From Pseudomonas profundi (lineage in GTDB: Bacteria; Pseudomonadota; Gammaproteobacteria; Pseudomonadales; Pseudomonadaceae): 64,000 nt of DNA. Both the position numbers and the translations under genes were made by a program. The stretch is from the NCBI RefSeq assembly GCF_008638305.1, contig NZ_VTPZ01000003.1:124001-188000 (forward strand), in the 5' to 3' direction. The notes under the pieces were generated by a model. It was not told the DNA's origin. It saw only the letters and a list, made by a program, of their open reading frames with translations, and made no database searches. Of this stretch, positions 1 through 8,868 are shown in pieces. Each line of letters opens with the position of its first letter. Position 1 is the stretch's first letter.

Positions 1-277
1 TGGCGGCCGCCATTTCGATCACCGCCTGGCCATCCTCCAGCCAGCCCCAATGGGCCTGCACCGGTTGGCCTAGCGGACCGCACACCCTCAGCTCGCGCCG
101 CTCGCCACCGCTGGCGGCCAGCACCGCATCCACGGTGCCTTCGCCGCCATCGGCCATCGGACACAGGCGGATATCCGCGTCGGGATAGACCGTCTGCCAG
201 CCCCGGGCAATGGCGCTGGCCACATCGTCGGCACTGAGGCTTTCCTTGAACGAGTCGGGGGCGATCACCAGTTTCAT
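1..277 (-). CDS. Glycerate kinase, N-terminal part (runs off left edge)
   Basis: Reading the minus strand from the ATG at 277-275 gives [20 protein letters not shown] and then an [12 protein letters not shown] stretch, both typical of the GarK/GlxK-type glycerate 2-kinase family (phosphorylates glycerate into lower glycolysis). About 92 residues are present; the C-terminus lies outside the window. The ATG overlaps the TGA of the upstream permease gene by one base (TGATG), so the two are very likely translationally coupled in one glycerate-uptake and -phosphorylation operon. The family is clear from the N-terminal motifs; which glycerate isomer or product is made cannot be read here. Confidence 0.85.
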   Translation of the reverse strand, partial: MKLVIAPDSFKESLSADDVASAIARGWQTVYPDADIRLCPMADGGEGTVDAVLAASGGERRELRVCGPLGQPVQAHWGWLEDGQAVIEMAAA

Positions 278-1635
278 CACAGCAGCACCAGGCTGAGCAG
301 CCATACCGTGAACATGCCCACCACACCCTGGATCAGGGTGGCGACCGTCTGCGCCTGATAAGCCGTGGCCACCTTCATGCGGCTGAACTGGGTGACCACC
401 CAGAAGAAGCTGTCATTGGCGTGGGATACCGTCATGGCGCCGGCACCGATTGCCATTACCGTGAGTACCCGGCCCATCTCGCTGTCCAGACCCAGTTGCC
501 CGAGCAGCGGCGCCACCAGCGCCGAGGTGGTGACCAGGGATACCGTGCTCGACCCCTGGGCGGTCTTCAACCCGGCAGCAACGAGGAAGGGCATGAACAG
601 ACCGATGCCCAGGGAGGACAGCGTCTGGCCCAGATAATCCCCCAGCGGCGTGGCACTGAGCACGGTACCAAAGGCACCACCGGCGCCGGTGATCAGTAGA
701 ATGGGTGCCGAAGCTACGATGCCTTGCGCCACCCGGTCATGCAGCTCCTGTCGCTTGTTGTCCGATTTGAGCAGCGTGCAGGCCAGCGCCAGACCAATCG
801 CCAGAGCTAAAATCGGCTGGCCGAGGAAAACGATCAGGGTATACAGCCCCCCTTCACCCACGGGGCGGGCAGGCAGGTTGGCCACCGTGCCCAGACAGAT
901 CAGCGCAATCGGCACGAAGATGGGGGCGAAGGCCTTGGCCGGGCTCGGCAGTTGACCATAGCTGTCGCGCATCGCCTGATAGTCATTGCTGTCCATGATC
1001 GGTGCGCCATTATCTTCCAGTTCGATGTCCTTGCCGATGAAGCGGTTGGCCCACAGCATGCCGGCCATGGCGGTAACGAAAGACACGACCAGACCCACCA
1101 GGATCACCAGCCCCAGACTGGATTCCAGCCCCAGATTACCGGCTGCGGCAATAGGCCCGGGCGTTGGCGGCACAAAGGTGTGGGTGGCATACAGGCCGGT
1201 CGCCAGTGCCACGCTCATCGCCACCACCGACACCTTCATCCGCGCCGCCAGGGCGTTTTTCAGCGAATTGAGAATGACGTAGCCGGAGTCGCAGAACACC
1301 GGAATCGACACCAGATAGCCGATGATCGACACCGTCAGCGTGGGAAAGCGTTCACCCAGCAGGCGAATCACCGATTCCGCCATGGTGATAGCTGCACCAC
1401 TGCGTTCGAGGATGACCCCGATGATGGTGCCAAACACAATGACGATGCCGATGTAACCGAGAATGCCACCGAAGCCTCGGGTGATGTGCCCGACAATCTC
1501 CAGGGTCGGCAACTGGTAGGCGAAGCCGGCCAGCAGCGCGGCACCGAGCAGGGCCAGGAAGGGATGCAGTTTGAGTCGCGTTGTCGCCAGGACAATAAAG
1601 ACAATCAGCGCGATCAGAATCAGGACCAGACCCAT
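277..1635 (-). CDS. GntP-family gluconate/glycerate permease
   Basis: This 452-residue protein is hydrophobic throughout, with about a dozen predicted membrane segments and the GntP-family landmarks ([18 protein letters not shown] near residue 55, FCDSGYVIL near 113, [16 protein letters not shown] near 150). The length is standard for the family, which imports gluconate and related hydroxy acids with protons. It lies directly upstream of, and overlaps by one base, the glycerate kinase gene, which suggests glycerate rather than gluconate as substrate (inference). The ATG follows an AAGGAA ribosome site. Confidence 0.9.
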   Translation of the reverse strand: MGLVLILIALIVFIVLATTRLKLHPFLALLGAALLAGFAYQLPTLEIVGHITRGFGGILGYIGIVIVFGTIIGVILERSGAAITMAESVIRLLGERFPTLTVSIIGYLVSIPVFCDSGYVILNSLKNALAARMKVSVVAMSVALATGLYATHTFVPPTPGPIAAAGNLGLESSLGLVILVGLVVSFVTAMAGMLWANRFIGKDIELEDNGAPIMDSNDYQAMRDSYGQLPSPAKAFAPIFVPIALICLGTVANLPARPVGEGGLYTLIVFLGQPILALAIGLALACTLLKSDNKRQELHDRVAQGIVASAPILLITGAGGAFGTVLSATPLGDYLGQTLSSLGIGLFMPFLVAAGLKTAQGSSTVSLVTTSALVAPLLGQLGLDSEMGRVLTVMAIGAGAMTVSHANDSFFWVVTQFSRMKVATAYQAQTVATLIQGVVGMFTVWLLSLVLL

Positions 1636-1772
1636 TATCGTGTTTCCTTTATGTGTGTTGGAAGACGGCAGAGCGGCGGCGGAACAGCGTTCCAGCCAAG
1701 GCGCGTCATTATTGGGTATTCAGCCGTCACTGGACAGGCTTTGAGTCATTCAAGCATGCCGCCTCGATACTG

Positions 1773-2738
1773 TCAGCCTGGGGGCTGGCTTCCAGCGCCG
1801 GCCGGCCCACTGAAGTGCTCCGCCAAACGCCTGATCAAGGCACGCTCTTCCCGCATGAAGCCCAGAAAGGCTTCCGCCACGGGGCTCAGGCGCTTGCCCC
1901 GCGCATGCACGGCGCACCAGCTGCGATAGAGTGGCAACCCTAGGAAGTCCAGTTGTACCAGCTCACCGCTACGCAGAAAGGGCGCCGCGGCATGCTGGGT
2001 GACCAGCGTAACGCCCAGTCCGGCCAGCGCGCCCTGAATAATTGAATCGCCGGACCCCAGCTGCAATACGCGACGGGGATGCACACGCTTTTCATCGAGA
2101 AAATCGTCCGCCGCTTTCTGCGTGCCAGAGCCCGGCTCGCGCTGAAGCAACACATGCTGTTCCAGCTCCGCGAGCGCCAGGTCCTTGCGCCCCGCCAGCG
2201 GGTGATCCGGCCGCGCCACAGCGATAATCGGGTTATTCAGGAAAGGGAAAAACTCCAGCGCCCGATCCTCCGGCACCAGTGCCATCAGCACCACATCGTC
2301 ACGGTTATCCTGCAAGCGCTGTATCACCTGCGTTCGGCGGGTCACTTCGAGACGGAAGCTGACGTCCGGATAACGCTTCAGAAAGGCGGCCAGTAGATGC
2401 GGCGTCAGGTACTGAACGCTGCTGACAACCGCAATGCGCAATTCGCCGCGCAGGCTGCCCTTGAGCGTAGACAGACTCATGTCCAGGTTATCGAGCCGCT
2501 GAAACACGTCCTCGCTCGCCTCGAGCAAATGGTCGGCCGCCTCGGTGAGATACAGCTTGCGGCCAACATATTCAAACAGCGGCGCTCCGACCAGCTCCTC
2601 CAGCTGCCGGATCTGCTGGCTGACCGCAGACTGTGTCAATGCCATTTCATCGGCCGCGCGGCTATACGAACGCGTATGGCAGACCGCACGGAACACCTGC
2701 AGCTGACGCAAGGTGATACGCCACAGCGAACGGCGCAT
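1773..2738 (-). CDS. pycR: LysR-family regulator of pyruvate carboxylase (PycR-like)
   Basis: A 321-residue LysR-type regulator: winged helix-turn-helix at about residues 8-67 (LRQLQVFRAVCHTRSYSRAA, then ALTQSAVSQQIRQLEELVG), followed by a substrate-binding domain of the CysB/CbbR type. It is transcribed away from pycA-oadA across a 176-bp gap that holds a perfect 16-bp palindrome. The same divergent arrangement is known in Pseudomonas aeruginosa, where PycR controls pyruvate carboxylase; the symbol is assigned on family plus position. The effector is not known from sequence. Confidence 0.82.
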   Translation of the reverse strand: MRRSLWRITLRQLQVFRAVCHTRSYSRAADEMALTQSAVSQQIRQLEELVGAPLFEYVGRKLYLTEAADHLLEASEDVFQRLDNLDMSLSTLKGSLRGELRIAVVSSVQYLTPHLLAAFLKRYPDVSFRLEVTRRTQVIQRLQDNRDDVVLMALVPEDRALEFFPFLNNPIIAVARPDHPLAGRKDLALAELEQHVLLQREPGSGTQKAADDFLDEKRVHPRRVLQLGSGDSIIQGALAGLGVTLVTQHAAAPFLRSGELVQLDFLGLPLYRSWCAVHARGKRLSPVAEAFLGFMREERALIRRLAEHFSGPAGAGSQPPG

Positions 2739-2774
2739 GGCTATTCCTTAAAGGTTGTGAACTCAGCGTAATAC

Positions 2775-2790
2775 ATTAGTAATTACTAAT
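2775..2790. promoter_or_regulatory. Perfect 16-bp palindrome, candidate PycR operator
   Basis: ATTAGTAATTACTAAT is its own reverse complement and fits the T-N11-A core expected of LysR-type sites. It sits about 37 bp upstream of the lysR start and about 125 bp upstream of pycA, in the only divergent control region of the two. Binding by the adjacent regulator is inferred. Confidence 0.55.
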
Positions 2791-2914
2791 ACCTAGTGCA
2801 AATATTATTCGTTTCTCTCTGAGCGCGTGCAGGCGTAGCTTGATTACAGGTGCTCACCCGTCAAGGCCGTGACGGCAGCGAGGACCCTACCGACCACTCT
2901 CAGGAGGAACGGCC

Positions 2915-4330
2915 ATGATCAAGAAAATACTCATCGCCAACCGCGGTGAAATTGCCGTCAGAATTGTCCGCGCCTGCGCCGAGCTGAATATTCGCTCGGT
3001 CGCCATCTATGCCGAGGCGGATCGCTACGCGCTGCACGTCAAGCGCGCGGACGAAGCCTATAACGTTGGCAGCGACCCGCTGGCCGGCTATCTGAACCCG
3101 CGTCAACTGGTCAATCTGGCCGTGGAAACCGGCTGTGATGCGTTGCACCCCGGGTATGGATTTCTTTCCGAGAACGCCGAGCTGGCAGAGATCTGCGCCG
3201 AACGCGGCATCCGGTTCATCGGCCCCTCCGCCGAAGTGATTCGCCGCATGGGCGACAAAACCGAGGCCCGGCGCAGCATGATCAAGGCCGGCGTTCCGGT
3301 CACGCCCGGCACCGAAGGTAACCTCAGCGATTTGCAACAGGCGCTCTCGGAGGCCGAGCGTGTCGGCTATCCGGTCATGCTTAAGGCCACATCCGGCGGC
3401 GGCGGACGCGGGATTCGTCGCTGCAACAGCCAACAGGAACTGGAACAGGCCTGGCCACGGGTCATCTCGGAGGCCACCAAGGCATTTGGTTCGGCGGATG
3501 TGTTCCTGGAAAAGTGCATCGTCAACCCCAGGCACATCGAGGCGCAGATCCTGGCCGACAGTCATGGCAATACCGTGCATCTGTTCGAGCGTGACTGTTC
3601 GATCCAGCGGCGTAACCAGAAGCTCATCGAGATTGCGCCCAGCCCGCAGCTGACCCCGGAGCAGCGCGCCTATATCGGGGATCTGGCCGTGCGCGCGGCG
3701 CAGGCGGTGGGCTATGAAAACGCCGGAACGGTGGAGTTTCTGCTGGCCGAGGGCGAAGTGTATTTCATGGAAATGAACACCCGCGTGCAGGTCGAACACA
3801 CCATTACCGAACAGATCACCGGCATCGATATCGTCCGCGAACAGATCCGCATCGCCTCAGGCTTGCCACTTTCGGTAAAGCAGGAAGACATCAAACATCA
3901 GGGTTTTGCGATCCAGTTCCGCATCAACGCCGAAGACCCGAAGAATGACTTCCTGCCCTCCTTCGGCAAGATCACCCGCTATTACGCGCCGGGCGGGCCG
4001 GGCGTGCGAGTGGATACGGCGATCTATACCGGTTACAGCATCCCGCCCTATTACGACTCGATGTGCCTGAAGCTGATCGTTTGGGCGCTGACCTGGGAAG
4101 AAGCACTTGACCGTGGGTTGCGCGCGCTGGATGACATGCATCTGCATGGGGTCAAGACCACGACGCAGTACTACCAGGAAATCCTGCGCAACCCGGAGTT
4201 CCGCACGGGCGTATTCGACACCAGTTTCGTCGAGACCCATCCCGAACTCACACGTTACTCGACCAAGCGCAAGCCAGAGGAAATAGCCCTGGTGATCGCC
4301 ACGGCCATTGCTGCGCATGCAGGACTATAA
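2915..4330 (+). CDS. pycA: Pyruvate carboxylase subunit A (biotin carboxylase)
   Basis: 471 residues with the biotin-carboxylase layout: N-terminal domain starting KKILIANRGEIAVRI, ATP-grasp domain with the glycine-rich loop GGGGRGIRRC near residue 161, catalytic-loop EMNTRVQVEH near 286, and the C-terminal domain. It uses ATP and bicarbonate to carboxylate the biotin carried on the B subunit, so that pyruvate becomes oxaloacetate (anaplerosis). It is followed 85 bp later by oadA; this split two-gene enzyme is typical of Pseudomonas. The ATG follows an AGGAGG-like site (CAGGAGGAACGGCC). Confidence 0.95.
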   Translation: MIKKILIANRGEIAVRIVRACAELNIRSVAIYAEADRYALHVKRADEAYNVGSDPLAGYLNPRQLVNLAVETGCDALHPGYGFLSENAELAEICAERGIRFIGPSAEVIRRMGDKTEARRSMIKAGVPVTPGTEGNLSDLQQALSEAERVGYPVMLKATSGGGGRGIRRCNSQQELEQAWPRVISEATKAFGSADVFLEKCIVNPRHIEAQILADSHGNTVHLFERDCSIQRRNQKLIEIAPSPQLTPEQRAYIGDLAVRAAQAVGYENAGTVEFLLAEGEVYFMEMNTRVQVEHTITEQITGIDIVREQIRIASGLPLSVKQEDIKHQGFAIQFRINAEDPKNDFLPSFGKITRYYAPGGPGVRVDTAIYTGYSIPPYYDSMCLKLIVWALTWEEALDRGLRALDDMHLHGVKTTTQYYQEILRNPEFRTGVFDTSFVETHPELTRYSTKRKPEEIALVIATAIAAHAGL

Positions 4331-4334
4331 ATTC

Positions 4335-4398
4335 AGCTGAAAGCTGAAAGCCGGAAGCGGCAGGTCGAGACCCCGCTTCAAGCTTCGAGCTTCCAGCT
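4335..4398. repeat. Imperfect inverted repeat between pycA and oadA
   Basis: Arms 4335-4360 and 4373-4398 match in about 21 of 26 positions when folded, built from AGCTGAA / AGCTTC units that resemble the GCTGGAA heptamers found at 8794-8835. In the transcript it would form a long hairpin between the two pyruvate carboxylase genes and may tune the A:B ratio (inference). There is no U-tract, so it is not a standard terminator. Confidence 0.6.
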
Positions 4399-4415
4399 CA
4401 TGAGGAGACAAAACC

Positions 4416-6224
4416 ATGAGCAAACGCATCACAATCACCGATACCGTCCTGCGCGACGCCCACCAGTCCCTGCTGGCGACTCGCATGCGCACCGAAGACA
4501 TGCTGCCTATCTGCCCCAAGCTGGATCAGGTGGGATACTGGTCCCTTGAAGTCTGGGGTGGCGCGACCTTCGACGCCTGCATCCGCTTTCTCAAGGAGGA
4601 CCCCTGGGAGCGGTTGCGCCAATTGCGCGAAGCGCTGCCCAACACGCGCCTGCAGATGCTCCTGCGCGGCCAGAACCTGCTTGGCTATCGCCATTACAGC
4701 GATGACGTGGTGCGCGCCTTCGTCAACAAGGCCGCCGCTAACGGCATCGATGTGTTCCGCATATTCGATGCCATGAACGATGTGCGTAACCTGCGCACCT
4801 CCATCGAAGCGGTCAAGGCCGCCGGCAAGCATGCCCAGGGCACCATCGCCTACACCACCTCGCCGGTGCATACCGTCGAGGCGTTTGTTGCACAGGCCAA
4901 GCAGATGGAGGCCATGGGCTGCGATTCGCTGGCGATCAAGGATATGGCCGGCCTGCTGACCCCCTTCGCCACAGGTGAATTGGTCAAGGCGCTGAAGAGC
5001 GAGCAGTCGCTGCCGGTGTATATCCATTCGCATGACACCGCCGGCCTCGCCGCAATGTGCCAGATCAAGGCCATCGAGAACGGTGCTGACCACATCGACA
5101 CGGCCATTTCGTCACTGGCCTGGGGCACCAGCCATCCGGGCACCGAATCCATGGTTGCCGCCCTTAAAGGTACGCCCTACGACACCGGTCTGGATCTGCA
5201 ATTACTGCAGGAAATCGGCATGTACTTCCATGAGGTGCGCAAGAAGTATCACCAGTTCGAAAGCGAATTTACCGGCGTCGATACTCGGGTGCAGGTCAAC
5301 CAGGTGCCGGGCGGCATGATGTCCAACCTGGCCAACCAGCTAAAGGAACAGAACGCGCTTAACCGCATTCAGGAAGTATTCGAGGAAATTCCGCGGGTGC
5401 GCGAGGATCTGGGCTTTCCTCCGCTGGTGACACCAACCTCACAGATTGTCGGCACCCAGGCGGTCTTCAATGTGTTGGCGGGCGAGCGCTACAAGACCAT
5501 CACCAACGAAGTGAAGCTCTACTTGCAAGGCCGTTACGGCAAGGCGCCAGGGCCGATCAATCAGGATCTGCAGCGCCGCGCCATTGGCAACGAACAGGTG
5601 ATCGACGTGCGGCCGGCGGACCTGATCCAGCCGGAGATGGACAAACTGCGCGCAGAAGCCGGCAGCATCGCCAGCAGCGAGGAAGATGTACTCACCTACG
5701 CCATGTTCCCCGATATCGGGCGCAAGTTCCTCGAAGAGCGCGCCGCCGGTACGCTCAAGCCCGAGGAACTGCTGCCACAGACCGGCGAGCAAGCCAAGCC
5801 GATGTCCGAGGACGGTGTGCCGACCGAGTTCATCATTGACGTGCACGGCGAATCCTATCGGGTGGATATCACCGGCGTTAGCGTCAAATCGACTGGCAAG
5901 CGTCATTTTTATCTGAGCCTGGACGGCATGCCTGAGGAGGCCGTGTTCGAGCCACTCAATACCTTTACCGCCAGCGGCGAGTCAGGCCAGCGTCGTCAGG
6001 CCAGCCACCCGGGCCATGTCACCACCAGCATGCCGGGCAACGTTGTCGAAGTACTGGTTGCCGTTGGCGACTCGGTCAAGGCCGGCCAGGCTGTACTGGT
6101 AAGCGAGGCAATGAAGATGGAAAGCGAAATCCAGGCCGCGATCGCCGGCACCGTCAAGGCCGTGCATGTGGCCAAGGGCGACCGGGTCAATCCCGGCGAG
6201 ATCCTGATTGAAATTGAAGCCTGA
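4416..6224 (+). CDS. oadA: Pyruvate carboxylase subunit B (carboxyltransferase + biotin carrier)
   Basis: 602 residues. The N-terminal DRE-TIM carboxyltransferase barrel begins ITDTVLRDAHQSLLATRMR; a conserved C-terminal extension follows; the last 75 residues form a biotinyl domain with the biotin lysine in SEAMKMESEI. It transfers carboxyl from biotin to pyruvate. The sequence is often labelled oxaloacetate decarboxylase alpha subunit because the families are homologous, but there are no beta/gamma sodium-pump genes nearby and pycA is adjacent, so the pyruvate carboxylase role is preferred. Confidence 0.94.
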   Translation: MSKRITITDTVLRDAHQSLLATRMRTEDMLPICPKLDQVGYWSLEVWGGATFDACIRFLKEDPWERLRQLREALPNTRLQMLLRGQNLLGYRHYSDDVVRAFVNKAAANGIDVFRIFDAMNDVRNLRTSIEAVKAAGKHAQGTIAYTTSPVHTVEAFVAQAKQMEAMGCDSLAIKDMAGLLTPFATGELVKALKSEQSLPVYIHSHDTAGLAAMCQIKAIENGADHIDTAISSLAWGTSHPGTESMVAALKGTPYDTGLDLQLLQEIGMYFHEVRKKYHQFESEFTGVDTRVQVNQVPGGMMSNLANQLKEQNALNRIQEVFEEIPRVREDLGFPPLVTPTSQIVGTQAVFNVLAGERYKTITNEVKLYLQGRYGKAPGPINQDLQRRAIGNEQVIDVRPADLIQPEMDKLRAEAGSIASSEEDVLTYAMFPDIGRKFLEERAAGTLKPEELLPQTGEQAKPMSEDGVPTEFIIDVHGESYRVDITGVSVKSTGKRHFYLSLDGMPEEAVFEPLNTFTASGESGQRRQASHPGHVTTSMPGNVVEVLVAVGDSVKAGQAVLVSEAMKMESEIQAAIAGTVKAVHVAKGDRVNPGEILIEIEA

Positions 6225-6283
6225 TTACCCGTGCAGCGGTGCAATATTCGCCGCTGCGTGGGTCAGAAAACTGGAGGATAGAG

Positions 6284-6991
6284 ATGAGCGAAGATAATTC
6301 AGGCCAGCCGGAAACAGCTGAGGAAGCCCTGCAATCGATCGTCGTGGGACTGAAGCGGTTTCGTACCGAGGTGTATCCAGCGCAGCAGGAGCTTTTCAAG
6401 AAGCTCGCGCATGAGCAAAAGCCCAAGGCCATGTTCATCACCTGCGCCGATTCGCGCGTGGTGCCCGAGTTGATTACCCAGAGTGCGCCGGGCGATCTGT
6501 TCGTTACCCGGAATGTCGGCAACGTGGTACCGGCCTACGGTCAGATGATGGGTGGCGTCTCAACGGCTATCGAATTCGCCGTGATGGCGCTGGATGTGCA
6601 TCACATCATTATTTGTGGCCATTCCGATTGCGGCGCAATGAAGGCAGTACTCAACCCTGGCTCGCTCAAACGCATGCCGACGGTAAAAGCCTGGCTGCGC
6701 CATTCCGAGGTTGCCAGAGTGGTGGTTGAGGAGAACTGCGGCTGCGCCGATCACACCACCCTGGGTGCCCTGACCGAGGAGAACGTGGTGGCGCAGCTGA
6801 ACCATCTGAGCACTCACCCATCGGTGGCGGCGCGTCTGGCAAGCGGGCAGTTGTTCATCCATGGCTGGGTATACGATATCGAAACCTGCGAGATCCGGGC
6901 CTACGATGCTGAAACCGGGAAATTCCGCCTGATTGACGACGGCCCGCTACCCATGGCGACGCCCAAATCACGCTACTCCCCCACCCTGTGA
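6284..6991 (+). CDS. Beta-class carbonic anhydrase
   Basis: 235 residues from the ATG at 6284, chosen over the upstream in-frame ATG at 6239 because CTGGAGG lies just before it. Zinc ligands and the Asp-Arg dyad are visible: C54 and D56/R58 in CADSR, H113 and C116 in HSDCG. It interconverts CO2 and bicarbonate in the cytosol. It follows pyruvate carboxylase by 59 bp on the same strand, and bicarbonate is that enzyme's substrate, so a functional partnership is likely. No SulP transporter domain is attached. Confidence 0.93.
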   Translation: MSEDNSGQPETAEEALQSIVVGLKRFRTEVYPAQQELFKKLAHEQKPKAMFITCADSRVVPELITQSAPGDLFVTRNVGNVVPAYGQMMGGVSTAIEFAVMALDVHHIIICGHSDCGAMKAVLNPGSLKRMPTVKAWLRHSEVARVVVEENCGCADHTTLGALTEENVVAQLNHLSTHPSVAARLASGQLFIHGWVYDIETCEIRAYDAETGKFRLIDDGPLPMATPKSRYSPTL

Positions 6992-7043
6992 GGCTGGTGG
7001 TGAACTGAAGCTTAGCGCTGCGCTCATGCGCGGCGCAGATCAG

Positions 7044-7072
7044 TTCTGATCGCAGTCGAATGTGGTTATACT
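7044..7072 (+). promoter_or_regulatory. Candidate sigma-70 promoter of purEK leader
   Basis: A -10 TATACT (7067-7072) preceded by 17 bp and a weak -35 TTCTGA (7044-7049). Transcription would start near 7079, giving a leader of about 128 nt before purE that contains the terminator-like hairpin at 7127-7168. Confidence 0.45.
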
Positions 7073-7126
7073 GTGCCGCTTCATATTCCGCGCACTGATG
7101 GGGCATTCCCTCCAGCAGACTGCACC

Positions 7127-7168
7127 ACCAAGCCACGCCAGTCATTCTTGCGTGGCTTGTTGGTTTTT
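7127..7168 (+). terminator. Intrinsic terminator or attenuator in front of purE
   Basis: AAGCCACGC (7130-7138) pairs perfectly with GCGTGGCTT (7150-7158), extended by ACCA/TGGT, and is followed at once by TTTTT (7164-7168). It ends 38 bp before the purE start. It lies over 130 bp after the carbonic anhydrase stop and behind a promoter of its own, so it could end that upstream transcript, end a short leader RNA, or attenuate purEK. Confidence 0.7.
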
Positions 7169-7206
7169 ACCGCAATTGAGCGGCACAACTGAATGAGGCA
7201 ACAACA

Positions 7207-7698
7207 ATGACCGCACTGGTTGGCGTGATCATGGGCTCCAAGTCAGACTGGTCGACCCTGAGCCATACGGCCGATATGCTCGAGCAGCTTGGCATTCCCT
7301 ATGAGGTGAAGGTGGTTTCCGCTCACCGCACCCCTGATCTGCTGTTCCAGTATGCTGAAGAAGCCGACGGTCGCGGCATCGAAGTGATCATCGCTGGCGC
7401 CGGCGGCGCCGCTCACCTGCCCGGCATGTGCGCGGCCAAGACCCACCTGCCGGTGCTGGGCGTTCCGGTGCAGTCGTCTATGCTGTCCGGTGTCGATTCG
7501 CTGTTGTCGATCGTGCAAATGCCTGCCGGTGTTCCGGTTGCCACGCTGGCGATAGGCAAGGCCGGCGCGATTAACGCCGCGTTGTTGTCAGCGAGCATTC
7601 TCGGTGCCAAACACCCGCAGTTCCAGCAGGCACTGAAGGATTTTCGCAACAAGCAGACCGAGACGGTGCTGGATAACCCGGACCCGCGTCAGGCGTGA
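7207..7698 (+). CDS. purE: N5-carboxyaminoimidazole ribonucleotide mutase
   Basis: 163 residues, the usual length for class I PurE, with the signature GSKSDW near the N-terminus, SAHRTP near residue 42 and [11 protein letters not shown] near 68 (phosphate and substrate loops). It moves the carboxyl group of N5-CAIR to carbon 4 in purine synthesis. purK follows after 10 bp, forming the standard purEK operon. Confidence 0.97.
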   Translation: MTALVGVIMGSKSDWSTLSHTADMLEQLGIPYEVKVVSAHRTPDLLFQYAEEADGRGIEVIIAGAGGAAHLPGMCAAKTHLPVLGVPVQSSMLSGVDSLLSIVQMPAGVPVATLAIGKAGAINAALLSASILGAKHPQFQQALKDFRNKQTETVLDNPDPRQA

Positions 7699-7708
7699 GG
7701 ATAGCATC

Positions 7709-8791
7709 ATGAAGATTGGCGTAATCGGCGGTGGACAACTGGGACGGATGCTGGCGCTGGCGGGCACCCCCCTAGGCCAGCAGTTTGCATTCCTTGATCC
7801 GGCTCCGGATGCCTGCGCACAGGCGCTAGGCGAACATCTGCGCGCCGATTACAACGACCACGATCACCTTCGCCAGCTGGCGGATGAAGCAGACGTGGTG
7901 ACTTTTGAATTCGAAAGCGTGCCGGCCGAGACGGTGGCCTTTCTGTCGCAATTCGTTCCGGTTTATCCCAACGCCGAATCGCTGCGTATCGCCCGGGATC
8001 GCTGGTTCGAAAAATCCATGTTCCTCGAACTGGGCATTCCCACCCCGGAGTTCGCCGACATCCAGTCGCAGGACAACCTTGAAGCGGCCATCAAGCGAAT
8101 CGGCCTGCCTGCTGTACTCAAGACCCGCACGCTGGGTTACGACGGCAAGGGACAGAAGGTGCTGCGCTATCCTGAGGATGCACACAACGCCTTCGCCGAG
8201 CTGGGCAGTGTGCCCTGCATACTCGAAGGCTTCGTACCCTTTGAAGGCGAAGTCTCGCTGATCGGAGTGCGCGCCCGTGACGGCGAAACACGCTTCTATC
8301 CGCTGGTTCACAACGTTCACGAAGATGGCATCCTGCGCCGCTCGGTCGCCAGCAGTGAGCATTCCTTACAAAGCCTGGCCGAGGACTATCTGGGCCGGGT
8401 AATGAAAGAGCTCGATTACGTCGGCGTGATTGCCTTCGAATTCTTCGAGGTTGATGGCGGGCTAAAGGCCAACGAAATCGCCCCACGGGTGCATAACTCC
8501 GGGCACTGGACGATTGAAGGCTCGGAGTGCAGCCAGTTCGAGAACCATCTGCGCGCGATTGCCGGTTTGCCGCTTGGCTCCACAGCGCGGGTCGGCGAAA
8601 GCGCCATGGTCAATCTGATCGGGGAAGTGCCGCCGGTCGAGAAGGTTACGGCGATTGAGGATTGTCATTTGCATCACTACGGCAAGGCCTTCAAGCCAGG
8701 CCGCAAGGTCGGTCACGCCACGCTACGTTGTGCCGACAAGGCGACGCTGCAGGCGCGAATTGATGAGTTGGAGCAGTTGATTCAGGGGTAG
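7709..8791 (+). CDS. purK: N5-carboxyaminoimidazole ribonucleotide synthase
   Basis: 360 residues, an ATP-grasp enzyme that carboxylates AIR with bicarbonate and ATP. Visible signatures are GVIGGGQLGRM at the start, KTRTLGYDGKGQ near 137, and NEIAPRVHNSGHWTIEG near 255. Partner of purE in the same operon. It too consumes bicarbonate, which two carbonic anhydrase genes nearby could supply. Confidence 0.97.
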   Translation: MKIGVIGGGQLGRMLALAGTPLGQQFAFLDPAPDACAQALGEHLRADYNDHDHLRQLADEADVVTFEFESVPAETVAFLSQFVPVYPNAESLRIARDRWFEKSMFLELGIPTPEFADIQSQDNLEAAIKRIGLPAVLKTRTLGYDGKGQKVLRYPEDAHNAFAELGSVPCILEGFVPFEGEVSLIGVRARDGETRFYPLVHNVHEDGILRRSVASSEHSLQSLAEDYLGRVMKELDYVGVIAFEFFEVDGGLKANEIAPRVHNSGHWTIEGSECSQFENHLRAIAGLPLGSTARVGESAMVNLIGEVPPVEKVTAIEDCHLHHYGKAFKPGRKVGHATLRCADKATLQARIDELEQLIQG

Positions 8792-8793
8792 GG

Positions 8794-8835
8794 GCTGGAA
8801 GCTGGAAGCTGGAAGCTGGAAGCTGGAAGCTGGAA
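8794..8835. repeat. Six perfect tandem GCTGGAA heptamers
   Basis: Six uninterrupted copies of the 7-mer GCTGGAA start three bases after the purK stop codon. The unit is not a multiple of three and lies outside coding sequence. Related AGCTGAA/AGCTTC units are found at 4335-4398. Copy number in such arrays is prone to slippage. Confidence 0.95.
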
Positions 8836-8868
8836 GGGTTAGGTTGGGGTTGTTGATCGTTGCCCGCA

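Noticed and set aside
952-1929. 325-codon + strand frame
   Set aside because: It lies antisense to the GntP permease and LysR genes, with a composition typical of a shadow frame (rich in Gln, His, Arg).
4416-6224. Sodium-pumping oxaloacetate decarboxylase
   Set aside because: No beta or gamma membrane subunits nearby, and a biotin carboxylase gene is directly upstream.
6239-6283. Longer start of the beta carbonic anhydrase
   Set aside because: The extra 15 residues have no ribosome site; GGAGG precedes the ATG at 6284.
7079-7206. Known purine riboswitch before purE
   Set aside because: No conserved aptamer junctions or loops were recognised; only the terminator-like hairpin is supported.
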